A stretch of DNA of 64,000 nucleotides, taken from contig JAKQEE010000116.1 in the NCBI GenBank assembly GCA_029558635.1, positions 62,001 to 126,000 of the forward strand, in the 5' to 3' direction. Below the pieces are notes generated by a model, which made no database searches, was not told the origin of the DNA, and saw only the letters and a program-made list of their open reading frames with translations. The position numbers and the translations under genes were made by a program. Below, in pieces: positions 45,787-57,025 of this stretch; position 1 is the first letter of the stretch; each line of letters opens with the position of its first letter. The DNA is from Pseudomonadota bacterium (GTDB taxonomy: Bacteria > Pseudomonadota > Alphaproteobacteria > Micavibrionales > Micavibrionaceae).

Positions 45787-46874
45787 TGGATAAAAAACTG
45801 GTCCTCATCTCGGCAGGCGGCACAGGCGGACACATGTTCCCCGCCCGCGCACTGGCTGAAGAATTGCTGAAGCGCGGACACGACGTCGCACTGGCCACAG
45901 ACACGCGCGGATACAAATTTTTTGACGGAATGGATCAGGTTGAGCGGATCGTAATTTCTTCTGCTGCCTATAAAAGCGGCATCATGGGAAAAGCTTCGGC
46001 GGTCCTGTCATTGCTCAAAGGATATTTTCAATCCCACACCTTGCTCTCGCGCCTGAAGCCCTCAGTGGTCGTGGGTTTTGGTGGCTATCCGTCGGCTCCG
46101 CCAGTGTTCGCGGCCCAACATCGCGGCATCCCGACTGTTCTTCACGAACAAAACGCTATTTTGGGGCTGGCCAATCAAATGCTGGCACCAAAGGCTCACA
46201 AGATTGCATTATCCACGGAGAATACAGAGGGAATAGACAAAAATAGACAGCATCAATGCATTGTCACCGGCAATCCTGTCCGCGAAGAGGTGGCGGCACT
46301 TGCCGACAAACCATATCCAGATTTCAACAGCGGAAAAATTCATCTGATGCTGGTTGGCGGATCTCTGGGCGCCAAGATTTTCGGTGATGCCATCCCGCAT
46401 GCCATTGTGGCCTTGCCGGAAGAGCTGCGCAAAAACCTGTTCGTCTATCATCAGGCCCGAGCCGAGAACCTCGAAGACGTCAGAAAGATTTATGAAGGGT
46501 CCGGCGTAGAAACCGACATCCGCCCATTCTTTGCCGATATGCCAGCGTGTCTTGAAAAAACACATCTCCTTGTAGCACGATCGGGCGCAAGCACAGTTGC
46601 CGAACTGACAGTGGCAGGACGTCCTGCGATTTACATTCCATTTCCGTGGCACAAGGACCAGCAGCAACTCTACAACGCCAAGCAGGTAGAGGCGGCAGGC
46701 GGCGGCATAGTGATGGAAGAGAAAAACTTGACGGCAAACCTTTTGTGCGCACAAGTCGAGGATTTGTTAATAAATCCCACAAAACTTGCAAAAATGGCGG
46801 AAAACGCGAAAAAAATCGGGATTAGGGACGCGGCCCACCACTTGGCAGATGCGGTTTTGGCCGAAATTCATTGA
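45783..46874 (+). CDS. murG: UDP-GlcNAc transferase MurG
   Basis: MurG adds GlcNAc to lipid I to make lipid II on the inner face of the membrane. The 363-aa GT-B protein has the N-terminal ISAGGTGGHMFPA loop, VVGFGGYPSAPP, LHEQNAILGLAN and the UDP-GlcNAc site ARSGASTVAELTVAGRPAIYIPFP. Two consecutive ATGs (45783, 45786) can start it; both overlap or abut the ftsW end. Confidence 0.96.
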   Translation: MMDKKLVLISAGGTGGHMFPARALAEELLKRGHDVALATDTRGYKFFDGMDQVERIVISSAAYKSGIMGKASAVLSLLKGYFQSHTLLSRLKPSVVVGFGGYPSAPPVFAAQHRGIPTVLHEQNAILGLANQMLAPKAHKIALSTENTEGIDKNRQHQCIVTGNPVREEVAALADKPYPDFNSGKIHLMLVGGSLGAKIFGDAIPHAIVALPEELRKNLFVYHQARAENLEDVRKIYEGSGVETDIRPFFADMPACLEKTHLLVARSGASTVAELTVAGRPAIYIPFPWHKDQQQLYNAKQVEAAGGGIVMEEKNLTANLLCAQVEDLLINPTKLAKMAENAKKIGIRDAAHHLADAVLAEIH

Positions 46875-46939
46875 GATTTTCCCCCATCTTTGCGATAAGT
46901 AAGGCCTCTGTCATTTTAAAATAAGTTTATTGGGGAACC

Positions 46940-48415
46940 ATGCGTCATATTCCACCCGAAATCGGGGTTTTGCATTTTATCGGCATCGGCGGCATCGGCA
47001 TGAGTGGCATAGCCGAGGCTCTGGCGACGCTTGGCTATGAAGTTCAAGGATCGGACCTCAACGAGAATTACAACACCGAACGCCTGCGCGGAAAAAACAT
47101 CCGCGTGTTGGTTGGCCATTCCGCCGCCAACCTGAAAACGACCGATGGAAAATTCCCTGGCGCCGTCGTGGTCTCGTCCGCGATCAAGGAAGATAACCCC
47201 GAACTCCGTACCGCCCGCGAGATGAAAATTCCGGTCGTACCGCGTGCGGAAATGCTGGCAGAGCTGATGCGCCTTAAATGGGCGGTGACGATTGCCGGAA
47301 CGCACGGCAAAACCACCACCACCTCGCTGGTTGGTGCGATGCTGGAAACCGGAGATTTGGACCCCACCGTTATCAATGGCGGCATTATCAATTCCTATGG
47401 AACGAATGCACGACTGGGGCAGGGCGACTGGATGGTCGTCGAAGCAGATGAAAGTGACGGATCGTTCACCAAATTGCCAGCAACGATTGCAATTGTCACC
47501 AACATCGACCCCGAACATATGGAACATTACGGATCGTTTGACGCTGTGCGCGAGGCCTATTTTCGCTATATCGAGCAAATCCCGTTTTACGGCTGTGCGG
47601 TCCTCTGCCTCGACCATCCGGTAGTGCAAGGGCTGATACCCGACGTTAAAAACCGTACCATTATTACTTACGGCTTCAACAAACAAGCCGACATCCACGC
47701 GGTGAATGTGCGGTCCAATTCACTAGGCTCGACATTTGATGTTGAAATCGCCGGACATCTCCGCGAAGGCGGCCAGCAAATCGCAATCAAGGATATTTTT
47801 CTGCCGATGATGGGCCAGCACAATGTCCAGAATGCCTGCGCCGCGATTGCCGTCGCGTGCAAGCTGGGATTGGATGAACGAGTTATCAAAGCCGCCCTCG
47901 GCAATTTCGGAGGCGTCAAGCGCCGCTTTACACGGACAGGTGTCTCGAACGGGATTCTAGTGGTCGATGATTACGGCCACCATCCGGTGGAAATCGCCGC
48001 CGTCCTCAAGGCCGGTCGTCAAGCAGTGAGCGAGAATAGCGGAAAAATAATCGCCATTTGTCAGCCGCACCGCTACACAAGGTTATCGAGCCTGTTTGAT
48101 GAATTCTGCACCTGCTTCGACGAAGCCGACACTGTGATTGTCGCCGATGTCTACGCCGCAGGTGAAACTCCAATCGAAGGGGCAACAAAAACGCATCTGG
48201 TTGAAGGTATCAAGGCGCACGGCCACCGCGATGTCCGCTCCCTCGACCATCCTGAAGATTTACCCACATTGATTGCGCGTATCGCCCAAGCGGGAGATGT
48301 CGTGATCTGCCTCGGTGCAGGAAATATTACCCAATGGGCTCATGCTCTGCCAAAACATCTTGACGAGGAACTTGCAAAATCTTCCATGACTGTAAAAGAG
48401 GCGGCGAATGCCTAA
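46940..48415 (+). CDS. murC: UDP-MurNAc-L-alanine ligase MurC
   Basis: MurC adds L-alanine to UDP-MurNAc. The 491-aa protein has the [15 protein letters not shown] start, [15 protein letters not shown] as ATP loop, EADESDGSF and the C-terminal [12 protein letters not shown] and FQPHRYTR-like (CQPHRYTRL) motifs. GGGGAA is well placed before the ATG. A 65-bp gap separates it from murG. It overlaps murB by 8 bp. Confidence 0.96.
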   Translation: MRHIPPEIGVLHFIGIGGIGMSGIAEALATLGYEVQGSDLNENYNTERLRGKNIRVLVGHSAANLKTTDGKFPGAVVVSSAIKEDNPELRTAREMKIPVVPRAEMLAELMRLKWAVTIAGTHGKTTTTSLVGAMLETGDLDPTVINGGIINSYGTNARLGQGDWMVVEADESDGSFTKLPATIAIVTNIDPEHMEHYGSFDAVREAYFRYIEQIPFYGCAVLCLDHPVVQGLIPDVKNRTIITYGFNKQADIHAVNVRSNSLGSTFDVEIAGHLREGGQQIAIKDIFLPMMGQHNVQNACAAIAVACKLGLDERVIKAALGNFGGVKRRFTRTGVSNGILVVDDYGHHPVEIAAVLKAGRQAVSENSGKIIAICQPHRYTRLSSLFDEFCTCFDEADTVIVADVYAAGETPIEGATKTHLVEGIKAHGHRDVRSLDHPEDLPTLIARIAQAGDVVICLGAGNITQWAHALPKHLDEELAKSSMTVKEAANA

Positions 48416-49358
48416 TCCGGCGATGAAAATCGAAATCCAACGTTTGCCACAAGTCAGGGGCCGTTACACCCACAACGCGCCGCTAGGGCAGGTTGGATGG
48501 TTTCGCACTGGCGGCCGCGCCGAGATTTTGTTCAAACCCGCAGACGCCGAAGATTTGGCCACATTCCTGTCGGTATGCCCTGCCGATTTTCAGTTAACTA
48601 TTATCGGTGTGCTGTCCAATACGATTGTCAGAGATGGCGGCGTGGATGGGGTTGTCATCCGGTTGGGCCGCGAATTCGCGCATATCGAAATCCTTGACGA
48701 TCATCGTATCTATTGCGGTGCGGCCGCGCTGGATGTGAACGTCGCCGAAACCGCTGCCCAAAATAACATCGCCGGACTGGAATTTCTGTGCGGCGTTCCG
48801 GGGTCGATCGGCGGCGCCTTGGCGATGAACGCCGGAGCCTATGGCGGGGAAATGAAAGACGTCCTGATCTCGGCAGACTTCATCGACCGACTAGGCCAGA
48901 AACATACGCTCGGCCCAGCAGATTTGAACATGACCTATCGCCATTCCGAAATTCCCGCAGGCTGGATCGCCGTCGGCGCAACCTTGCAGGGCAAACGCGG
49001 AAATTATGCCGAGATCGAAGCCTATATGAACGATGTGCGCGAAAAACGCTCGAACTCGCAACCAATCCGCTCGCAGACCGGCGGTTCGACCTTCAAAAAT
49101 CCGAAGCCTGAAGATTTGGTGAGAGCAGGGTTGCCCGAAACCACCAAAGCCTGGCAGTTGGTTGACATGGTTGGTTGCCGCGGCCTGATGGTCGGCGGCG
49201 CACAAATGTCCGAACAACACGCCAACTTCATGATCAACACCGGAACCGCCACCGCCGCCGATCTGGAAGCCTTGGGTGAAGAAATCCGTCGCCGCGTCAA
49301 GGAAAAGTTCGGCTATGATCTGCAATGGGAAGTGGCCCGTATTGGCAATCGCGCGTGA
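48408..49358 (+). CDS. murB: UDP-N-acetylenolpyruvoylglucosamine reductase MurB
   Basis: MurB reduces enolpyruvyl-UDP-GlcNAc to UDP-MurNAc with NADPH and FAD. The 316-aa protein has [12 protein letters not shown], the FAD-binding [34 protein letters not shown], the catalytic serine region TGGSTFKNP and the [10 protein letters not shown] motif. GVLSNT varies from the usual G-x-GSN. It ends the mur run; ddl and ftsQ-ftsA-ftsZ do not follow. Confidence 0.95.
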   Translation: MPNPAMKIEIQRLPQVRGRYTHNAPLGQVGWFRTGGRAEILFKPADAEDLATFLSVCPADFQLTIIGVLSNTIVRDGGVDGVVIRLGREFAHIEILDDHRIYCGAAALDVNVAETAAQNNIAGLEFLCGVPGSIGGALAMNAGAYGGEMKDVLISADFIDRLGQKHTLGPADLNMTYRHSEIPAGWIAVGATLQGKRGNYAEIEAYMNDVREKRSNSQPIRSQTGGSTFKNPKPEDLVRAGLPETTKAWQLVDMVGCRGLMVGGAQMSEQHANFMINTGTATAADLEALGEEIRRRVKEKFGYDLQWEVARIGNRA

Positions 49359-49468
49359 TTGAACACCGCCGACTTTTGATTATTCCCTCCCGCCAAATTG
49401 TGTTAACCTCTTGTTAGGAAAGTTTTTCCTGATTCTTGTTGACTTTTCCCGGTTCTGGGGGGACTCTT

Positions 49469-49870
49469 ATGTCATTAATCAATAAAATTTTAACATATTG
49501 TATGTATGTTTGTGGAGTGAAGAAGCCGGAAGAGTCTCCGGTTTCTGCGCCGAAACGGGAAGCCGTGCCGGAAAAGCCCCTCAAAGGAACGAATGGCCCG
49601 CTTCTTGCTGACTTGTTGGTTATGCGAAGGGATGATCGGATCGTTTTGGTCGTCGATCATGATTTCGAGGACATTCCCGAGTGGGTGGAATGGGATGTTT
49701 CCCGTAACACCATTGGAATTGCCCAGATGGGTGGGGCGGTTGCAGAATTGAAAAGCACCATTCCCCCCGAAAAAGCGGAGTTGTTCCGGAGTGCCAAGAA
49801 TATTGCGCTGGCAGTCCGGTTCGAAGGAAAAAATATAGTTCACGGAGTCTATATGGTCGTCCGTGACTAA
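49469..49870 (+). CDS. Unknown protein, first gene of a three-gene orphan operon
   Basis: A 133-aa protein with no family I recognise. The first 16 residues are amphipathic with two cysteines (KILTYCMYVCGVKK). The remainder alternates strands and turns (DDRIVLVVDHDFEDIPEWVEWDV, IALAVRFEGKNIVHGVYMVVRD), suggesting a small beta-rich domain. The ATG at 49469 is preferred because GGGGGGA lies six bases before it; an upstream TTG is in frame. Followed after 15 bp by the next orphan. Confidence 0.55.
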   Translation: MSLINKILTYCMYVCGVKKPEESPVSAPKREAVPEKPLKGTNGPLLADLLVMRRDDRIVLVVDHDFEDIPEWVEWDVSRNTIGIAQMGGAVAELKSTIPPEKAELFRSAKNIALAVRFEGKNIVHGVYMVVRD

Positions 49871-49885
49871 GCGGAGGACTATAAA

Positions 49886-50098
49886 ATGACTTGGGAAGTT
49901 TACTGCAGTAATCCTGGAAATACCCAGCTTGTGGAAATGGGAGCCGTTGCGGCTTCTATGCCAACGCCGCGAATCGGTGAATCGGTAGATGTAACGTCTG
50001 TTGCCGCAGATCAGGAACTGGTATCTGTTATTCGTGGCAGCTCGAATGTGGCATCCGCACCGTCTGGAGTCCACAAAAACATGACAATTAAACACTAA
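49886..50098 (+). CDS. Small unknown protein, second gene of the orphan operon
   Basis: A 70-aa protein without recognisable motifs, membrane helix or signal peptide. It is Ser/Val/Ala rich with one cysteine. GCGGAGGA lies nine bases before the ATG, a good ribosome binding site, and spacing to the neighbours (15 and 11 bp) supports a shared transcript. Confidence 0.5.
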   Translation: MTWEVYCSNPGNTQLVEMGAVAASMPTPRIGESVDVTSVAADQELVSVIRGSSNVASAPSGVHKNMTIKH

Positions 50099-50109
50099 CC
50101 GAAAAGACA

Positions 50110-50592
50110 ATGTCGGTACGGGATCACAGCAAAGCTGACCGTCCCCATTTGCGGGGCTATATCAAATCCATCCTGACCATAGAAGGTGAGGGGCCAAAGC
50201 TTCTCGCCAATATGATGTCCAAAGCGGACACGGCGGACGAATTGTTGAATTATGATCCGGAACATGTTGCCATCGCCACGCTCGGCGCGCTGCATACCAG
50301 TCCGGTCGGCTGTGAGGCTGCTTTCGAGCGCGAGGGAATAGGGCAATTGGCCAAATCCTTGAAACGGGATTCCAAACTTTATGCTGCCTTTGTTGCCACA
50401 TTTAACCGCGAAATCGAAGATGCGCTACACACGTCTCTCGGTGGTAATCTGAGGGAGTTCAACCGCCGCGTTCTGGAGAGGTTAGCTGAAAAACATCCTG
50501 ATCTTAGAGAGGGATGGGAACCTGCCCAAGATAGCCTTAGACAGGCCGAATTGCCAAAAGAGCAGGCTGTAGGAGAGCCAAAAGTACAGTAA
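50110..50592 (+). CDS. Unknown helical protein, third gene of the orphan operon
   Basis: A 160-aa charged, mostly helical-looking protein (HLRGYIKSILTIEGEGPKLL, FVATFNREIEDALHTSL, VLERLAEKHPDL). I recognise no family. A Pro/Glu/Lys tail ends it. It follows the 70-aa gene by 11 bp and precedes htpG by 49 bp. Confidence 0.55.
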   Translation: MSVRDHSKADRPHLRGYIKSILTIEGEGPKLLANMMSKADTADELLNYDPEHVAIATLGALHTSPVGCEAAFEREGIGQLAKSLKRDSKLYAAFVATFNREIEDALHTSLGGNLREFNRRVLERLAEKHPDLREGWEPAQDSLRQAELPKEQAVGEPKVQ

Positions 50593-50641
50593 GCTCAATC
50601 CCCCTCTGGACAAAATCTCCCCACTTGCTAAATAGTGTCGT

Positions 50642-52549
50642 ATGACACAGGAAAACAAAGCTTTCGGCGCGGATGTTTCGCGCCTTTTGGAAATCGTAAC
50701 CCACGCCCTCTATTCGAACCGCGACGTCTTTTTGCGCGAACTGGTCTCGAACGGCGCCGACGCATGCGACCGCCTTCGCTACGATTCAATTCAAAATCCC
50801 GATCTTGCCAAAGAGCACAGCGGATATGAAATCTGCATTGATGTGGATGCGCCAAATCGTCTGGTCATCGTCGAAGATACGGGCATCGGCATGACCGAAG
50901 AGGAAATGATTGACCATTTGGGAACGATTGCCAAATCTGGAACCCGCGCTTTAATGGAGCAATTGAAATCACAGGGAAGCGCTGGTGCGCCGAGCTTGAT
51001 CGGACAATTCGGCGTCGGATTTTATTCCGCCTTTATGGTCGCCGACAAAGTCACCGTCATTTCACGCAAAGCCGGATCGAACGACGTCTGGACATGGGAA
51101 TCGGACGGCGTGGGAGGCTTCATCACCTATCAAACACCTGCCGAAGACGCGGCCAAACTGAGAACAACATCCGGCACGCGCATCACGCTTCATATCAAAG
51201 ACGATGCAAGCGAGTATCTGCTCGAAGAAAAATTGAAACGCATCGTCGTGACCTATTCCAATCACATCAACCTGCCGATTTATGTGGGCACGACCGAAGA
51301 AGAGCCGGTCAATACCGCTTCAGCCCTGTGGATGCGTCCGAAATCGGACATTACAACGGAACAATATCAGGAATTTTTCGCAATGGTTTCGGGGGCAATG
51401 GGCCTCGACCAGCCATCGGTCACAGCCCACTGGCACGCCGAAGGCAAGATCGACTACACCGCCTTGTTGTTTATCCCGACCCTGCGTCCGTTCGATTTGT
51501 ATGACCCAACCCGCCGCCATTCGGTCAGGCTCTATGTGCGCAGGATTTTTATCACCGACGAATGCGAAGGACTGATGTACCCATGGCTGCGCTTTGTCCG
51601 TGGCGTGATTGATAGCGAAGATCTGCCGCTCAATATCAGCCGTGAAATGCTCCAGCAGAATGCGGTTGTTCACAAAATCCGCTCAAGCGTTGCCAAAAAA
51701 TTGCTCGGTGATCTTGATAAACTCTCCCGTGACGACGCGGTAGCATTTAGCGCCTTCTGGCACCAATTCGGCGCGGTAGTGAAAGAAGGACTCTATGATG
51801 CCGTCGAACACCGCGAAGACATTTTTAAAATCTGCCGCTTCTTCACCACGCACAGCGAAACGGGCATGGCGAGCCTCGAAGATTATGTTGCGCGCATGAA
51901 GGACGGACAAGATAGCATCTATTACATTTCTGGCGAAAACGTCGAATCTATGCGCAACTCGCCGCAAATCGAAGGACTCAAAAAACGCGGCCTCGAAGTT
52001 TTGTTGTTTAAAGATACAATTGATGATTTCTGGCTTCCCGTTGTAATGGATTTTAAGGGCAAGAAATTTGTGTCCGTGACCAAGGGCGCGATTGATCTCT
52101 CCAAATTCCCGCTGGAACAAAAAGAAAAAGCCGAAAACGACAATGATGGGAAACCGGAAGAACGCGCCGCGCGCGCGGGGTTGATTTCCTACCTCTCGTC
52201 AAAACTTTCCGACCGGATTTCATCGGTGCGTGTCTCCGACCGCCTGACGGAATCTCCTGTTTGCCTCGTGGCATCAGAAAAAGATGTGGACCTGCATATG
52301 GGCCGCGTCCTGAAAATCCACCAACACTACGAAGCAAACGCCAAGCCCGTTCTCGAAATCAATGCAGCGCACCCCTTGATTGCCAGGCTGGATGAAATCG
52401 CAGGGAATAATGCTGACTCAGGTCTTCTCGCCGATGCAGCGGAACTTCTCTACGATCAGGCTTTGATTATTCAGGGCGAACCTGTCAAAGACCCGTCGGG
52501 CTTTGCACGCAGAATGGCGAGTTTTCTGAGTAAAGGCCTCGCGGCCTAA
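50642..52549 (+). CDS. htpG: Molecular chaperone HtpG (Hsp90)
   Basis: A 635-aa Hsp90. The N-terminal GHKL ATPase has FLRELVSNGADACDRLR, EDTGIGMTEEEMIDHLGTIAKSGT and GQFGVGFYSAFMVAD; the middle domain has the catalytic arginine region LPLNISREMLQQN; the C-terminal dimerisation domain is complete. It remodels and stabilises client proteins in the cytoplasm. No sigma-32 promoter is clear in the 49-bp upstream gap. It is convergent with greA (3-bp gap). Confidence 0.97.
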   Translation: MTQENKAFGADVSRLLEIVTHALYSNRDVFLRELVSNGADACDRLRYDSIQNPDLAKEHSGYEICIDVDAPNRLVIVEDTGIGMTEEEMIDHLGTIAKSGTRALMEQLKSQGSAGAPSLIGQFGVGFYSAFMVADKVTVISRKAGSNDVWTWESDGVGGFITYQTPAEDAAKLRTTSGTRITLHIKDDASEYLLEEKLKRIVVTYSNHINLPIYVGTTEEEPVNTASALWMRPKSDITTEQYQEFFAMVSGAMGLDQPSVTAHWHAEGKIDYTALLFIPTLRPFDLYDPTRRHSVRLYVRRIFITDECEGLMYPWLRFVRGVIDSEDLPLNISREMLQQNAVVHKIRSSVAKKLLGDLDKLSRDDAVAFSAFWHQFGAVVKEGLYDAVEHREDIFKICRFFTTHSETGMASLEDYVARMKDGQDSIYYISGENVESMRNSPQIEGLKKRGLEVLLFKDTIDDFWLPVVMDFKGKKFVSVTKGAIDLSKFPLEQKEKAENDNDGKPEERAARAGLISYLSSKLSDRISSVRVSDRLTESPVCLVASEKDVDLHMGRVLKIHQHYEANAKPVLEINAAHPLIARLDEIAGNNADSGLLADAAELLYDQALIIQGEPVKDPSGFARRMASFLSKGLAA

Positions 52550-52552
52550 ACT

Positions 52553-53026
52553 CTAGATATACATCACCATCAGGATTTCGTAGTGACGGCGGCCCTTGGG
52601 CGTTTGCACTTCGGCAATGTCGCCGACCGATTTACCGATGAGCGCACGGGACATCGGCGCGGTAATCGAAATCTTGCCGTTATCGGCATCCGACTCATAC
52701 GCGCCCACGATCTGGAATTTTATTTCCGTGTCGGTTTCTTCCTCATAAACAACGACGGTCGCACCGAATTTCACGATATCGCCGGAAAGAGACTGAACGT
52801 CGATAATCTGCGCGGCGGAAATCACGGCCTCTAACTCCTTGATCCGGCCTTCGATAAAGCTCTGGCGTTCACGCGCGGCAGAATATTCCGCATTTTCGGA
52901 CAAATCGCCATGGCCACGTGCCTCGGCAATTGCTTCGATCACGGCGGGTCGCTCGACAGATTTCAGGTTTTTAAGCTCTTTCTCGAGAGCGTTAAAACCG
53001 GCTTGGGTCATCGGAACTTTGTCCAT
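52553..53026 (-). CDS. greA: Transcription elongation factor GreA
   Basis: A 157-aa factor that rescues backtracked RNA polymerase by stimulating transcript cleavage. MTQAGFNALEKELKNLK starts the coiled-coil domain; ARGHGDLSENAEYSAARERQ carries the acidic tip residues; and the C-terminal FKBP-like domain ends with PKGRRHYEIL. It lies downstream of carB on the same strand after a hairpin, an order (carA-carB-greA) usual for alphaproteobacteria. Confidence 0.96.
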   Translation of the reverse strand: MDKVPMTQAGFNALEKELKNLKSVERPAVIEAIAEARGHGDLSENAEYSAARERQSFIEGRIKELEAVISAAQIIDVQSLSGDIVKFGATVVVYEEETDTEIKFQIVGAYESDADNGKISITAPMSRALIGKSVGDIAEVQTPKGRRHYEILMVMYI

Positions 53027-53040
53027 TTTTCATGTCCTTT

Positions 53041-53072
53041 TATAAAATAATGAACCCGCCAATCAGGGCGGG
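53041..53072 (-). terminator. Hairpin after carB
   Basis: CCCGCC (53055-53060) and GGCGGG (53067-53072) pair around a six-base loop. Read on the minus strand the stem is followed by a T-rich tail (TTCATTATTTTAT). It lies between the carB stop and the greA start. Confidence 0.5.
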
Positions 53073-53124
53073 AACACTGGAATTATAGGATTTTCAAGAG
53101 CTTTCGTCAACTGGTTCGAAAAGC

Positions 53125-56100
53125 TTAGAAATACGCCTGTAATGGTTCGACATCGAGGTCTTTGGCCTTGAGCGCGCGGATCGCCATCACCGCCGCCTTG
53201 GCCGAGGTTAGAAGCGTGTAATAGGGGATTTTGTGCATCAATGCCAGACGACGGATCGAAAACGCATCGACAACCGTCTGCGCGCCCTTGGTGGTGTTGA
53301 TGATGAGGTTAATCTCGCCGTTGATGATCGCATCGGCAATGTGCGGCTGGCCTTCCATCACCTTGTTGATACGCGTAACGTCCAGACCCGATTGCTTCAG
53401 GAACGAACACGTCCCGCCCGTGGCCACGAGTTTAAAGCCCATATCGACCAATTCTTTGGCAAGGGGAATAAGGCCTTCCTTGTCACCGTCCTTGACTGAG
53501 AGAAACACAGTGCCTTCAGACGGAAGTCTGATTCCCGCACCAATTTGCGATTTGGCAAAAGCATGTCCGATTTCGCGGTCGAGACCGATCACTTCGCCCG
53601 TCGACTTCATTTCAGGCCCAAGGATAGGATCAACGCCCGGGAATCGCGAGAATGGAAAGACCGGAGCCTTCACCGCGATATGATCGGGCGTCATACCTTT
53701 GAGTTGGGACTTAAACGAGGAGAGCTTTTCACCCGCCATCACTCGCGCCGCAATCTTGGCAACCGGAACGCCCGTGGCTTTGGCCACAAACGGCACGGTC
53801 CGCGACGCCCGCGGGTTGACCTCGATAATAAAGATTTCATTTTCGCCCGTATCACTGTTGCGCTTCACCGCAAACTGCACGTTCATCAACCCGTTGACTT
53901 TGAGCGCACGTGCGAGCTTCTCGGACTGTTTCTCGATCTCGCGCACGGTTTTATAGGGGAGCGAGTGCGGCGGCAACACACAGGCACTATCGCCCGAATG
54001 GATACCGGCTTCTTCGATGTGCTCCATCACGCCCGTGACGTAAACATCTTCGCCGTCCGAGAGAACATCGACATCCACCTCGGTCGCGCCAGAAAGATAA
54101 CGATCCAACAGAACAGGCGACGAACCCGATACGCGCACAGCATTTGAAATATAACGCTGCATCTGTTCCATCGTTTGAACGATTTCCATCCCAGCACCGC
54201 CCAGAACATAGGACGGACGAATAACGATCGGGAAACCAAGCGCCTCTGCCTTTTCAAACGCATCCTTGACGGACGTTGCCAAAGCATTGGGCGGTTGTTT
54301 GAGTTTAAGGTCTTGCAACAATTTCTGGAACCGTTCGCGGTCCTCGGCAATGTCGATGGAATCGGGATCGGTTCCCAGAATGGGAATGCCCGCCGCCATC
54401 AGATGCTTCGTGAGGAGGAGAGGCGTCTGGCCGCCCAACTGGACAATCGCACCTAGAACCTGACCGTTGCGGCTTTCGGCTTTGATGAGTTCGATAACAT
54501 CTTCGGGGGTCAGTGGCTCGAAATACAAACGATCCGACGTATCGTAATCGGTGGAAACGGTTTCGGGGTTGCAGTTGACCATGATGGTTTCATATCCGGC
54601 CTCTTTGAGCGCATAGGCAGCATGAACGCAACAATAGTCAAATTCGATCCCTTGCCCGATCCGGTTCGGCCCGCCACCTAGAATGACGACTTTCTTTTTG
54701 TCCGACGGATTCATCTCGCAAGACGGCGGATTGATCCCGTCCCCTTCATAAGTCGAATACATGTAAGCGGTATCGGATGGAATCTCCGCCGCACAAGAAT
54801 CAATGCGTTTGAACACCGGATGAATATCGTGCTTGGTGCGCGCGCGGGTCACAGCCTCTTCCTTGACGCCGACAAGTTTTGCCAGACGCGCATCCGCAAA
54901 CCCCATGGATTTGAGGCGCATCCAGCCATCACTGGTAATCGGCAATCCGTGTTCTTTTACTGAAGACTCAGTATCGACGATATGCTTGATCCGCTCCAAA
55001 AACCATGGATCGAATTTGGTAATAGCGTGGATATCGTCTAGAGACATGCCGTAACGCATCGCCTGCGCGATATAAAGAATGCGCTGCGGCGTGGCCTTGG
55101 CCAGTGCTGCACGGATTTCATCCTGTTCCGGCTCTTCACCCTGACCAATTTTCATTTCGTCAAAACCGGAAAGACCTTTTTCAAGAGAGCGCAATGCCTT
55201 TTGCATCGACTCTTCAAAGCTGCGGCCAATCGCCATTGCTTCGCCGACCGATTTCATAGCGGTCGAGAGTTTGTTGTCCGTTCCGCGGAATTTTTCAAAC
55301 GCGAAACGCGGAATTTTGGTAACGACGTAATCAATGGTCGGTTCGAACGACGCGGGAGTGCGCCCGCCTGTAATATCGTTACCGAGTTCATCAAGCGTGT
55401 AACCGATGGCAAGCTTCGCCGCGACTTTGGCAATTGGAAAGCCTGTGGCTTTCGAGGCCAGAGCGGAAGAGCGCGACACGCGCGGATTCATCTCGATCAC
55501 CACCATACGGCCATTTTCGGGGTTCACGCCGAACTGCACGTTCGACCCGCCGGTTTCAACGCCAATGGCGCGCAGCACCGCGAGCGATGCATTGCGCATG
55601 ATCTGGTATTCTTTATCGGTAAGGGTAAGGGCAGGGGCCACGGTGATGGAATCCCCCGTATGCACGCCCATCGGATCGACGTTTTCAATCGAGCAAACGA
55701 TAATGGCATTGTCCGCTTTGTCACGGATCACTTCCATCTCATATTCTTTCCAGCCCAGAACGGATTCTTCGACCAACACTTCGTTGATCGGCGATGCATC
55801 AAGACCCTCGCGGACGATCTTTTCAAATTCATCGCGGTTATAAGCAATTCCGCCGCCTGTGCCGCCGAGGGTAAAGGATGGACGGATAATGGCAGGAAGC
55901 CCAACCTTGGGCAAAGCCTCCATCGCCTGTTGCAAATTATTGACCACTTCGCTTTTCGGGCTTTCGAGGCCAATCGAATCCATGATGTCGCGGAATTTCT
56001 GGCGGTCTTCGGCTTTCTCGATCGCGTCTTCATTGGCCCCGATCAATTCAATGCCAAGACGTTTCAATGTTCCGTTTTTAGAAAGGGCCAGCGCGGTATT

Positions 56101-56388
56101 GAGTGCTGTTTGGCCACCCATGGTGGGGAGAAGCGCATCGGGCTTTTCTTTCTCCAGAATTTTGGCAACGATTTCCGGCGTGATGGGCTCGACATAGGTC
56201 GCATCGGCCAAATTCGGATCGGTCATAATCGTCGCCGGATTGGAGTTGACGAGGATTACGCGGTATCCTTCCTCTCTCAACGCTTTACAGGCCTGCGTCC
56301 CAGAGTAGTCGAACTCGCACGCTTGTCCGATGACAATCGGTCCTGCGCCGATGATGAGGATGGATTTGATGTCGGTACGTTTAGGCAT
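53125..56388 (-). CDS. carB: Carbamoyl-phosphate synthase large subunit CarB
   Basis: CarB makes carbamoyl phosphate from bicarbonate, two ATP and ammonia tunnelled from CarA, for pyrimidines and arginine. The 1087-aa protein has two ATP-grasp halves: [22 protein letters not shown] at the start and [20 protein letters not shown] in the second, then a C-terminal allosteric MGS domain ([14 protein letters not shown]). The frame extends upstream, but the family start [10 protein letters not shown] is the ATG at 56388. This start lies inside the end of the carbonic anhydrase gene (8-bp overlap). Confidence 0.97.
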   Translation of the reverse strand: MPKRTDIKSILIIGAGPIVIGQACEFDYSGTQACKALREEGYRVILVNSNPATIMTDPNLADATYVEPITPEIVAKILEKEKPDALLPTMGGQTALNTALALSKNGTLKRLGIELIGANEDAIEKAEDRQKFRDIMDSIGLESPKSEVVNNLQQAMEALPKVGLPAIIRPSFTLGGTGGGIAYNRDEFEKIVREGLDASPINEVLVEESVLGWKEYEMEVIRDKADNAIIVCSIENVDPMGVHTGDSITVAPALTLTDKEYQIMRNASLAVLRAIGVETGGSNVQFGVNPENGRMVVIEMNPRVSRSSALASKATGFPIAKVAAKLAIGYTLDELGNDITGGRTPASFEPTIDYVVTKIPRFAFEKFRGTDNKLSTAMKSVGEAMAIGRSFEESMQKALRSLEKGLSGFDEMKIGQGEEPEQDEIRAALAKATPQRILYIAQAMRYGMSLDDIHAITKFDPWFLERIKHIVDTESSVKEHGLPITSDGWMRLKSMGFADARLAKLVGVKEEAVTRARTKHDIHPVFKRIDSCAAEIPSDTAYMYSTYEGDGINPPSCEMNPSDKKKVVILGGGPNRIGQGIEFDYCCVHAAYALKEAGYETIMVNCNPETVSTDYDTSDRLYFEPLTPEDVIELIKAESRNGQVLGAIVQLGGQTPLLLTKHLMAAGIPILGTDPDSIDIAEDRERFQKLLQDLKLKQPPNALATSVKDAFEKAEALGFPIVIRPSYVLGGAGMEIVQTMEQMQRYISNAVRVSGSSPVLLDRYLSGATEVDVDVLSDGEDVYVTGVMEHIEEAGIHSGDSACVLPPHSLPYKTVREIEKQSEKLARALKVNGLMNVQFAVKRNSDTGENEIFIIEVNPRASRTVPFVAKATGVPVAKIAARVMAGEKLSSFKSQLKGMTPDHIAVKAPVFPFSRFPGVDPILGPEMKSTGEVIGLDREIGHAFAKSQIGAGIRLPSEGTVFLSVKDGDKEGLIPLAKELVDMGFKLVATGGTCSFLKQSGLDVTRINKVMEGQPHIADAIINGEINLIINTTKGAQTVVDAFSIRRLALMHKIPYYTLLTSAKAAVMAIRALKAKDLDVEPLQAYF

Positions 56389-57025
56389 GATGGACTCTCT
56401 TGTTATTCGGGTCTGAGATAATAGAAGTAAAAGTTTTCGTGGTGGTGTTATATTCCAGCAAATCACCGTGAACCATTTCAAACAACCATGGGCGGATGGT
56501 GGCACGGCCTTCGGCTAGAGCTGCAGATACGCTGGGATAGGATTTCAAATTCTCGGCACTGAGCAACACGATCTCTTCTTCCGTGTAGCGGAGCATCTCG
56601 TCATGCGAACAGACATTGGCGCAGCGCCCTTCGGCTTTGTGCAGGCCTTCTTTGGCAACGTCGATAAAACTTGCAATCTCGTCATCGTCGATTTTCTCAA
56701 CCAAAGATTCGATAGCCCCGCATCCGGTATGCCCCAGAACAATAATCTCTTTCACCTTGTTATGATGAAGCGCGAATTGAAGCGCGGCAGCCAACGCCGT
56801 CCCTTTCTTATAAGGACGGACAATCGCCCCCATCGCCTTATGGGCAAAGAACGCGCCGGGTGCGGCTTTGAAAATCGTCCCCGGATTGGAACGGGAATCG
56901 ATACACGAAATCACGAAATAATCGGGCGACTGACCATCCTCGACCAGCCTCGGCATAATCGCTTCGCCACCGCGATACGCTTCGGCGCAGAAACTTTTAA
57001 ATCCGTCGAGCAAGGGATGGGTCAT
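56381..57025 (-). CDS. Beta-class carbonic anhydrase
   Basis: A 214-aa enzyme that interconverts CO2 and bicarbonate. The zinc ligands are C41 and D43 (CIDSR) and H99 with C102 (HTGCGA); R45 forms the usual Asp-Arg pair. Its stop overlaps the carB start by 8 bp and its start overlaps the upstream C39-like gene by 4 bp, so it is translated with the carbamoyl-phosphate synthetase subunits. Because CarB consumes bicarbonate, a substrate-supply role is the obvious inference. Confidence 0.93.
   Translation of the reverse strand: MTHPLLDGFKSFCAEAYRGGEAIMPRLVEDGQSPDYFVISCIDSRSNPGTIFKAAPGAFFAHKAMGAIVRPYKKGTALAAALQFALHHNKVKEIIVLGHTGCGAIESLVEKIDDDEIASFIDVAKEGLHKAEGRCANVCSHDEMLRYTEEEIVLLSAENLKSYPSVSAALAEGRATIRPWLFEMVHGDLLEYNTTTKTFTSIISDPNNKRVHHA

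Noticed and set aside
50593-50641. Heat-shock promoter of htpG
   Set aside because: CCCC-containing stretches are present but no CTTGAA-like -35 at the right distance was found; the gene may be read from upstream.
55201-56421. A 406-aa plus-strand open frame across carB
   Set aside because: It is antisense to the CarB N-terminal half, has the Arg/His/Phe-rich composition of a shadow frame, and no ribosome binding site or family motif; CarB is clearly coding.
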